Made by a program: the position numbers and the translations under genes
NCBI GenBank assembly: GCA_900552145.1
Contig: URYW01000075.1
Location: 1-8,669 of the forward strand
Direction: 5' to 3'
Length of the DNA: 8,669 nucleotides
From: an uncultured Collinsella sp.
GTDB taxonomy: Bacteria; Actinomycetota; Coriobacteriia; Coriobacteriales; Coriobacteriaceae
Shown here: positions 1 to 5,206 of the stretch, piece by piece
How the letters are laid out: each line of letters starts with the position of its first letter
Position numbering within the stretch: position 1 is the stretch's first letter
Notes under the pieces: generated by a model
Seen by the model: the letters and a program-made list of their open reading frames with translations, nothing else
What the model was told of the DNA's origin: nothing
Database searches by the model: none

Positions 1-743
1 GCGCTACGGCCGCGGCGGCCAAAGGCTTTTCCGCTTCGGAAAATTCCTACGTCTCCCCGATGACGCGTGCGGCGTGCGCCGTGCGCAGCGCGCGAACCGC
101 CTCGGTTTCGGGCGCCATCGTCATTTGTATGAGCGGCGCACGCCGCGAATGGGTGCTGTCGACCCTGGCCCTGCTCGTGGGCCTGGTGGCCCTCGTTCTG
201 GCGCTCGATTCGGTTTTTGATTCGTTGCTCGGCCACGATGTGCTCATCAAGCAGTATCAGATGAACCGTCTGACGGTCTTTATCGACCCCGATAATGCCG
301 ATTCGGACGATGCCTACAACCTGCAGCAGTCGCTTATCGCCGTTGGCTCGGGCGGCTTCTTTGGTAAGGGTTTGGGCCATGCGACGCAGTCGGCCGGCGG
401 CTTTCTGCCTGAGTTCCACACCGACTTCGTCTTCGCCTTCCTGTCCGAGACCTTTGGCTTTTGCGGTTCCTTTTTGCTCCTGTGCCTCTACGTGCTGCTG
501 ATCTTTTCGACGATTCGCGTCGCCTTTAAGTGTGAGTCGCTGTTTTTGCGTCTTTCGTGTGTGGGCATCGTTGGCATGTGGGCGTTTCAGACTTTCGAAA
601 ACATCGGCATGTGCATCGGCATGATGCCGATTACCGGTATTCCGCTACCGTTTATTAGCTTCGGTTCGTCTTCGATGATGATTCAGCTGCTGACGGTGGG
701 TATCGTACAATCCATATGGCGGCATCGTTCGGGCGCCGCGTAA
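1..743 (+). CDS. rodA: RodA-type SEDS peptidoglycan glycosyltransferase, 3' part (5' truncated)
   Basis: This is the C-terminal part of a FtsW/RodA/SpoVE-family membrane protein. The family polymerises lipid II into peptidoglycan glycan strands with a class B PBP; RodA does so during elongation. The frame is open from base 3 and ends at TAA 741-743. A membrane helix (about 150-215) is followed by a loop with NRLTVFIDPDNAD, then LQQSLIAVGSGGFFGKGLG, then FLPEFHTDFVFAFLSE, two more hydrophobic segments, and the C-terminal signature PITGIPLPFISFGSSS. The QS.IA.GSGG..GKG and TQS..FLPE..TDF pattern, plus ITGIPLPF, fits RodA better than FtsW. The usual SYGGSS is SFGSSS here. The first internal ATG (60) is unlikely to be the real start, because the family has several more helices upstream. 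The expected QPDLGT-like segment is not visible in the first ~110 bases, which read as Ala/Arg/Ser-rich, so the left edge is uncertain. Confidence 0.85.
   Translation, partial: ATAAAAKGFSASENSYVSPMTRAACAVRSARTASVSGAIVICMSGARREWVLSTLALLVGLVALVLALDSVFDSLLGHDVLIKQYQMNRLTVFIDPDNADSDDAYNLQQSLIAVGSGGFFGKGLGHATQSAGGFLPEFHTDFVFAFLSETFGFCGSFLLLCLYVLLIFSTIRVAFKCESLFLRLSCVGIVGMWAFQTFENIGMCIGMMPITGIPLPFISFGSSSMMIQLLTVGIVQSIWRHRSGAA
27..43. repeat. Short perfect inverted repeat at the left edge
   Basis: TTTTCCG (27-33) and CGGAAAA (37-43) are a perfect 7-bp inverted repeat with a CTT loop. It lies in the stretch where the expected RodA sequence is not recognisable. Read on the minus strand it comes just after a TAG (47-49) that ends an open frame. 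It could be chance or part of a junction. Confidence 0.35.
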
Positions 744-761
744 CCGCTGGAGGGGTTTGCT

Positions 762-1691
762 ATGAAAATTCCCGTAGATAAGCTGACCCGCGCTTTTAAG
801 ATGGGCGCGTCCGTTAAGAAGGATTCCGATACGCCGGTGCGCGTCTCGGTCTTTCTGGATTCGTCCGCCTCGCGCTTTCTGGCCGAGACGGTGCGTGACG
901 CCTTTGTGCCGCAGACGACCTCGGGCATTGTGCGCGTCGAGCGTCTGGGGGCGGAGCGAATTGCTCCAAAGACCGATACCGATGTGGTACTGGTGCTCTC
1001 GTGTGGTTCCGACCGCTTGGAGAGTGCCGTGCAGGAGCTCGTGATCGCCGGTGCGCCCGTGTGCGTGCTTGCCGAGTCTGCTGTGGAGGTGCCGTTTATC
1101 GAGGAGTCCACGCCCATGCTCGGCATGGTAGCGGCAACCGATAAGACGTATCTGCTCGAGACGCTTGCCCGCTGGATTCTCGATCGCACCGACAAGGAAA
1201 CGGCCTTTGCGGCGAACTTTGCCTTCATGCGCATCGCGGCGGCCAATCGTATCATCACCTCGTGCGCGCTCACCAATATGGCGACCGGTGCGCTGGTGTT
1301 TTTGCCGGGCGCCGATTATCCTGTTATGGCGCTGGCGCAGGTGGGCATGCTCTTTGAGCTCGCTGCCGTTTTTGGACGCGGCATTAAGCCTGAGCGCGGC
1401 TACGAGGTCGCCGGCGTGCTTGCCGGCGGTCTTGTGATCCGCGCGGTCACCCGCGCGCTCGTCAAGCAGACGCCACATATTGGGTTTGCCGTCAAGGCGC
1501 TCACTGCCGCCGCGGGCACCTATGGCATGGGCCGTGCGCTCGTTTCGCTCTACGAGCGCGATGTCGACTACAGCCGTGCCAACGAGGTGGTCACTGTCAC
1601 GTTCTCCCGCGTTCGCGATCTGGTGACCACGGTCGCGGGCGCTACCCGTCCTATGGCGTCCTACCAGGACGCATCCGATCTCGCAGCTTAG
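762..1691 (+). CDS. DUF697-like protein with a motif-less GTPase-like N-terminal half, function unknown
   Basis: This 309-residue protein starts at ATG 762 behind a GGAGGGG Shine-Dalgarno, 18 bases after rodA, and ends at TAG 1689-1691. Residues about 145-262 are Ala/Gly-rich helices resembling the DUF697 (YcjF-like) family: FLPGADYPVMALAQVGMLFE (about 180-199), then ELAAVFG, a later P-H-I-G-F and AAAGTYGMGRAL (about 249-260). DUF697 domains are often fused to or encoded beside Era-like GTPases. The N-terminal half has alternating strands and helices, with VRVSVFLDSS (26-35), DVVLVLSC (74-81) and APVCVLAES (98-105) placed like beta strands of a P-loop GTPase. However, there is no GxxxxGK(S/T), DxxG or NKxD. 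I infer a degenerate GTPase-like or other Rossmann-type domain. No signal peptide is seen; the helical part is moderately hydrophobic and could touch the membrane. Its place directly after rodA suggests cotranscription, but no function can be assigned. Confidence 0.85.
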   Translation: MKIPVDKLTRAFKMGASVKKDSDTPVRVSVFLDSSASRFLAETVRDAFVPQTTSGIVRVERLGAERIAPKTDTDVVLVLSCGSDRLESAVQELVIAGAPVCVLAESAVEVPFIEESTPMLGMVAATDKTYLLETLARWILDRTDKETAFAANFAFMRIAAANRIITSCALTNMATGALVFLPGADYPVMALAQVGMLFELAAVFGRGIKPERGYEVAGVLAGGLVIRAVTRALVKQTPHIGFAVKALTAAAGTYGMGRALVSLYERDVDYSRANEVVTVTFSRVRDLVTTVAGATRPMASYQDASDLAA

Positions 1692-1701
1692 GGGTTTTCC
1701 G

Positions 1702-3579
1702 TTGCGCGTTGCATACCAAGACTGTTTTCATTTAATTGAGCCGCTGCTCGCCAAGGTCGAGAAACCGAGCCGCTATATCGATCACGAGTGGGGCACGCTT
1801 TCCAAGGCCGATGCCGACTACCGTTGCTGCCTGATCTACCCGGATGTGTACGAGGTCGGTCTGCCCAACCAGGGCATCGCCATCCTCTACAACATCCTTA
1901 ACCAGGCCGAGGGCATCTCCTGCGAGCGCGGCTATGTGCCGTGGCCCGATATGGGCGACGCTATGCGCGAGGCGGGCATTCCGCTGCTCTCGCTCGAGGG
2001 TGCAGCGCCGGTCGCTTCGTTTGATATTGTCGGTCTGCATGTGCCGCACGAGATGGCGGTGACGAACTTCCTCGAGGGTCTCGACCTCGCTGGCATTCCA
2101 CTGTTAGCGGCCGACCGAGGTGAAGACGACCCCATCATCATCGCCGGCGGTCCCTCGGTGTACAACCCCGAGCCGTACGCGGCCTTCTTCGATGTTATCC
2201 TCATCGGCGAGGGCGAGGAATCGCTGCTCGAGACCTGCCAGCTGCATCGCCGCCTGCGTGACGAAGGGGTCCCGCGCGCGCAGATTGTCGAGCAGCTTGC
2301 ATCCATTGCCGGCAACTACGTGCCGTCGCTCTATGAGGTTCGTCACGACGAGCCCTGCTCGCCGCATGGCTACACCGTGCCGCGTGAGGGCAAGGATGCG
2401 CCGACCGTGGTCTACAAGCGCGTCGTCGAGGATTTTAGCGCCACGAATCCGCTGTCGCAGTCGTGTGTACCCTATGCGCAGCTGGTCCACGACCGCCTGT
2501 CTATCGAGATCCTGCGCGGCTGCGCCCGCGGCTGTCGTTTTTGCCAAGCCGGTATGACGTATCGCCCGGTGCGCGAGCGCTCGGCCGACCAGATCGTCTC
2601 GTCGGTGATTCAGGGTCTGGAAAAGACCGGCTATGACGAGGTGTCGCTGACCTCGCTCTCCACGACCGACCACTCCTGCATTCGCGACGTGCTCGGCAGG
2701 CTCAACCGTCGCCTGGAGGATACGGGTATTCGTGTGTCTATTCCGTCGCCGCGCCTGGATTCGTTTGGCGTGGATATGGCCGAGTCGGTCGCCGGCGAAA
2801 AGAAAGGTGGCCTGACGTTCGCGCCCGAGGCCGGCAGCCAGCGCATGCGCGACATCATTAACAAGAACGTGACCGAGGAGGACCTGGACCGTGCGGCCAA
2901 GGCGGCCTTCGAGGCCGGCTGGAACCGCATGAAGCTCTACTTTATGATGGGCCTTCCCGGCGAGCGCGACGAGGACATTGTGGCCATCGCCAATCTGGCC
3001 GATCACGTGCTGGAGCTCGGGCGTTCCGTGGTGCCCAAGGCTCGTCGCGGCTCGATCTCGGTGTCGATCTCGGTTTCGGTCTTTATCCCCAAGGCTGCCA
3101 CGCCGTTCCAGTGGTGCCCGCAGCTCGACTACGACGACGTCAAGCGTCGCCAGAAGTTGCTTATCACGAGCGTTCGCAACCGTGCCGTCCGCGTGCATTA
3201 CCACGATGCCGAGACCTCGCTCATCGAGGCCGCGCTGTCCCGCGCCGGTCGTGACATGACGCCCGTCATCATCGACGCTTGGCGCTCGGGCTCTCGCTTT
3301 GACGCCTGGGTAGAGCATTTCTCGCTCGAGAACTGGAAGGAGGCTGCTGCCAAAAACGGCATTGACCTCAATGAGCTCGTGCACCTGCCTTACGAGTTGG
3401 ACTGGCGCCTGCCGTGGGAGCATGTGAGCCCCGGCTGCACGCGCGGCTTCCTCGAACGCGAGTACCGTCGCTCGCTCGAGGGCGTCACGACTCCCGACTG
3501 CACCCGCACGTCGTGCACCGGCTGCGGAATCTGCCCCACGCTCCACGCCAAGAATATATTGATGGGTGATCGCGCATGA
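1702..3579 (+). CDS. TIGR03960-family radical SAM protein, function unknown
   Basis: This 625-residue protein is recognised as the TIGR03960-type uncharacterised radical SAM family. The start is TTG 1702, ten bases after the previous stop, behind TAGGGG. It is supported because the family's N-terminal KVEKPSRYI segment follows within about 20 residues. Residues about 40-195 resemble a B12-binding fold (PDVYEVGLPNQG, IVGLHVPHEM, IIIAGGPSVYNPEP, VILIGEGEES) but lack the DxHxxG cobalamin-ligand motif. The radical SAM core has C274-x3-C278-x2-C281 (CARGCRFC), which would ligate the SAM-binding 4Fe-4S cluster; FAPEAGSQRMRD and MKLYFMMGLPGE follow. The C-terminus carries C600-x4-C605-x2-C608-x2-C611, a possible second Fe-S or zinc site. 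Its stop overlaps the start of the TIGR03936 partner gene by 4 bp (ATGA), implying translational coupling. The substrate is unknown; modification of RNA or protein is a guess from ribosomal gene context only. Confidence 0.92.
   Translation: MRVAYQDCFHLIEPLLAKVEKPSRYIDHEWGTLSKADADYRCCLIYPDVYEVGLPNQGIAILYNILNQAEGISCERGYVPWPDMGDAMREAGIPLLSLEGAAPVASFDIVGLHVPHEMAVTNFLEGLDLAGIPLLAADRGEDDPIIIAGGPSVYNPEPYAAFFDVILIGEGEESLLETCQLHRRLRDEGVPRAQIVEQLASIAGNYVPSLYEVRHDEPCSPHGYTVPREGKDAPTVVYKRVVEDFSATNPLSQSCVPYAQLVHDRLSIEILRGCARGCRFCQAGMTYRPVRERSADQIVSSVIQGLEKTGYDEVSLTSLSTTDHSCIRDVLGRLNRRLEDTGIRVSIPSPRLDSFGVDMAESVAGEKKGGLTFAPEAGSQRMRDIINKNVTEEDLDRAAKAAFEAGWNRMKLYFMMGLPGERDEDIVAIANLADHVLELGRSVVPKARRGSISVSISVSVFIPKAATPFQWCPQLDYDDVKRRQKLLITSVRNRAVRVHYHDAETSLIEAALSRAGRDMTPVIIDAWRSGSRFDAWVEHFSLENWKEAAAKNGIDLNELVHLPYELDWRLPWEHVSPGCTRGFLEREYRRSLEGVTTPDCTRTSCTGCGICPTLHAKNILMGDRA
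3052..3075 (+). repeat. 12-bp in-frame tandem duplication inside the radical SAM gene
   Basis: TCGATCTCGGTG (3052-3063) is followed directly by TCGATCTCGGTT (3064-3075), 11 of 12 bases identical, and then by a partial third copy, TCGGTC. It encodes the alternating stretch SISVSISVSVF just before IPKAATPFQW. This looks like a beta strand lengthened by one four-residue repeat. Confidence 0.6.
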
Positions 3580-4388
3580 GTGAGCGCCTGACCGACAACC
3601 CCACACTCTTTAGACTTCGTGTTCGCTATGGCAAGCGCGATCGCCTTAAGTACCTGGGCCATCTCGAAGTAATCCATACCATTGAGCGCATCGTGCGCCG
3701 TGCGGGGCTTCCCTATGCCGTCACGCAGGGCTTCTCTCCGCACATGCGTGTGGGCTTCTCTTCGGCGCTACCGGTGGGTACGTCGTCGACCTGCGAGTGG
3801 TATGACCTGTTTATGACCGAGTTCGTGGCGCTCGACGAGGCGTTTGGGCGCCTGGCTGCGGCGTCTCCGGCCGATCTGGCACCCATCGAGGCGGCGTACA
3901 TCGACGTGCGCACGCCGGCGTTGACGGCGCAGCTTACGCGCCTGTCGTATCGCATCGACCTGCACTTGGATCCCGAGGCGCCCGTAAGCGCCGACGAGGT
4001 GCGTCGTGCGATCGACACACTGCGCGCGGACCATGGCATCGACTACGCGCGCGGAAAAAAGAGCAAGCGCTTGGATTTGGATCACACGCTCGTTGGCTAT
4101 GAGCTCGCGGCGGGGGAGCGCCCGGACCATTTGGTGCTCATGCTCGACACCCATGCCGACAACGTGGGCTCCATGCGTCCGGAAATTTTGCTTTCTGCTG
4201 CTGATGTTTTGTTGCAGGGCTTGACCCCGGGCGTGGATGCACCTATTGTTTCCACCGGTATGCAAGACCTCGTGACCATCTGCTCCTACGATGTCGAGCG
4301 TCAGAATCAAGCATGCGAGGACGACGAGGGCCGACTCGTCAGCCCCATACCTGTGCGAACTTGTGGATTTGCTCCACATACTCGTTGA
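3576..4388 (+). CDS. TIGR03936 radical SAM-linked protein (DUF2344), function unknown
   Basis: This 270-residue protein belongs to the DUF2344 / TIGR03936 family, which occurs either beside or fused to TIGR03960 radical SAM proteins. ATG 3576 overlaps the upstream TGA (ATGA), so translation is probably coupled. The family signature is clear at residues 13-80: RLRVRYGKRDRLKYLGHLEV, then RRAGLPYAVTQGFSPHMRVG, then SSALPVGTSSTCEWYDL. This matches the usual R-x-x-K-x-x-x-x-R-Y-x-S/G-H-L and G-F-x-P-H pattern. The C-terminal half is less conserved and ends in an Asp/Glu-rich stretch (EDDEGR). The stop codon TGA (4386-4388) lies inside the predicted -35 box of the rplU promoter. The family has no established activity; it presumably works with the preceding enzyme as a binding subunit or accessory factor. 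In many Gram-positives RNase E/G follows, but here rplU follows directly. Confidence 0.9.
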   Translation: MSERLTDNPTLFRLRVRYGKRDRLKYLGHLEVIHTIERIVRRAGLPYAVTQGFSPHMRVGFSSALPVGTSSTCEWYDLFMTEFVALDEAFGRLAAASPADLAPIEAAYIDVRTPALTAQLTRLSYRIDLHLDPEAPVSADEVRRAIDTLRADHGIDYARGKKSKRLDLDHTLVGYELAAGERPDHLVLMLDTHADNVGSMRPEILLSAADVLLQGLTPGVDAPIVSTGMQDLVTICSYDVERQNQACEDDEGRLVSPIPVRTCGFAPHTR

Positions 4389-4413
4389 CGGGGGTATTTT
4401 CGCCTGCTACTAT
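4385..4413 (+). promoter_or_regulatory. Predicted housekeeping sigma promoter for rplU-rpmA
   Basis: TTGACG (4385-4390, 5 of 6 to the -35 consensus) is separated by 17 bases from TACTAT (4408-4413), which has an extended -10 TGC directly in front (4405-4407). Transcription would start near 4420, giving a leader of about 36 bases before ATG 4456. The -35 box overlaps the TGA stop of the DUF2344 gene. I see no L21-leader-like hairpin in the short leader. Confidence 0.72.
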
Positions 4414-4455
4414 ATTCGGCTGTTGCACTAACTGATGCATGAAGGGCAAGTAAAC

Positions 4456-4830
4456 ATGTACGCAATCGTTAACACGGGCGGCAAGCAGTACAAGGTCGCC
4501 ACCGACGATGTCATCACCGTCGAGAAGATCGAGGGCAATGAGGGCGACAAGGTCACCCTGCCGGTTATCTTCCTCAACGATGGTAAGAAGATCGTCACCG
4601 ATCCCGACAAGCTGGCCAAGGCCAAGGTTACCGCTCAGATCGTTGAGCAGTTCAAGGGCGAGAAGCAGCTGGTCTTCAAGTTCCACAAGCGCAAGCGCTA
4701 TCGTCGTCTGAAGGGTCACCGTCAGCAGCTCACCAAGCTGAAGATCGTGAAGGTTCAGGCTACCTCCCGCGCCAAGAAGGCTGTCAAGGCAGAGGCTGAG
4801 GCTGTTGCCGAGGCTCCCGTCGCCGAGTAG
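4456..4830 (+). CDS. rplU: 50S ribosomal protein bL21
   Basis: bL21 is an assembly protein of the large ribosomal subunit that binds 23S rRNA. The protein starts MYAIVNTGGKQYKV, the canonical N-terminus, which fixes the start at ATG 4456. An in-frame ATG at 4435 would add MHEGQVN but has no ribosome binding site, whereas AAGGG (4442-4446) sits 9 bases before 4456. Other family marks are a VTAQIVEQFKGEK segment and the basic KFHKRKRYRRLKGHRQQLT (about residues 74-92). The 124-residue product is longer than the usual ~103 because of a tail of Lys, Glu and Ala after residue ~105, ending EAVAEAPVAE. The gene has its own promoter and is followed by rpmA after 33 bases. The ysxB/prp gene that separates the two in Firmicutes is absent. 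Confidence 0.98.
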   Translation: MYAIVNTGGKQYKVATDDVITVEKIEGNEGDKVTLPVIFLNDGKKIVTDPDKLAKAKVTAQIVEQFKGEKQLVFKFHKRKRYRRLKGHRQQLTKLKIVKVQATSRAKKAVKAEAEAVAEAPVAE

Positions 4831-4863
4831 ATTACACTCGTAACGAAAGAGTAGGTATACACA

Positions 4864-5121
4864 ATGGCACACAAAAAAGGACTCGGTTCCTCCCGTAATG
4901 GCCGTGACTCCCGCGGTCAGCGCCTTGGTACGAAGCGCTATGCCGGCCAGACGGTAACCACGGGCACGATTCTCGTCCGTCAGCACGGCACGCACATCCA
5001 CCCGGGTGAGAACGTTGGCCGTGGTAAGGACGACACGCTGTTCGCGCTGGTCGACGGTACCGTTGAGTTCCACAAGGGTATCAAGCACAGGGTCAGCGTA
5101 CGCCCGCTCGCGAACGCGTAA
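4864..5121 (+). CDS. rpmA: 50S ribosomal protein bL27
   Basis: bL27 is a large-subunit protein whose N-terminal tail reaches the peptidyl-transferase centre. The 85-residue product begins MAHKKGLGSSRNGRDSRGQR and contains GTILVRQHGTHIHPGENV and a C-terminal VDGTVEFHKG, all diagnostic. It starts directly at MAHKKG, so it lacks the short N-terminal extension that Firmicutes bL27 carries and that the Prp protease removes. ATG 4864 follows a weak Shine-Dalgarno (GAAAGAGTAGG). It is cotranscribed with rplU, and the transcript probably ends largely at the hairpin at 5147-5190. Confidence 0.98.
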   Translation: MAHKKGLGSSRNGRDSRGQRLGTKRYAGQTVTTGTILVRQHGTHIHPGENVGRGKDDTLFALVDGTVEFHKGIKHRVSVRPLANA

Positions 5122-5137
5122 TTCACCCTTCATAGAG

Positions 5138-5147
5138 CACATATGTG
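5138..5147. repeat. 10-bp perfect palindrome CACATATGTG
   Basis: CACATATGTG lies between the rpmA stop and the terminator stem; its last base is also the first base of that stem. It could be a small operator or chance. No adjacent promoter is evident, so no role is assigned. Confidence 0.3.
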
Positions 5148-5190
5148 GGAGGCACTTGAGTTTTAGGATTCAAGGGTCTCCCTCTTTTTT
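5147..5190 (+). terminator. Intrinsic terminator between rpmA and obgE
   Basis: GGGAGGCACTTGA (5147-5159) pairs with TCAAGGGTCTCCC (5170-5182): 13 positions with one G.T wobble and one A.G mismatch, optionally extended by G5160.T5169. The loop is about 8-10 bases, and TCTTTTTT (5183-5190) follows. It ends only 16 bases before the obgE start, with the obgE ribosome binding site right after the T-run. It may therefore give partial termination, lowering obgE expression relative to rplU-rpmA. Confidence 0.8.
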
Positions 5191-5206
5191 GTAGGAGGCG
5201 ATTCTG

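Noticed and set aside
645..1478. A 277-codon minus-strand open frame opposite the end of rodA and the DUF697-like gene
   Set aside because: Arg/His-rich antisense of a gene with a good start, ribosome binding site and DUF697-like sequence; no motif of its own.
2104..3606. A 500-codon minus-strand open frame opposite the radical SAM gene
   Set aside because: It is antisense to a clearly conserved gene; its Arg/His/Ala-rich composition is what high-GC antisense gives, and no family motif is present.
4435..4455. Upstream ATG for rplU adding seven residues
   Set aside because: No ribosome binding site, and the canonical bL21 N-terminus MYAIV begins at the next ATG.
4414..4455. Ribosomal-protein leader (L21-type autoregulatory RNA)
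   Set aside because: The leader is only about 36 bases and shows no convincing stem.
4339..5142. A 267-codon minus-strand open frame opposite rplU and rpmA
   Set aside because: It is a shadow of two ribosomal protein genes and their intergenic region; the Leu-rich composition comes from complementing Lys/Glu codons.
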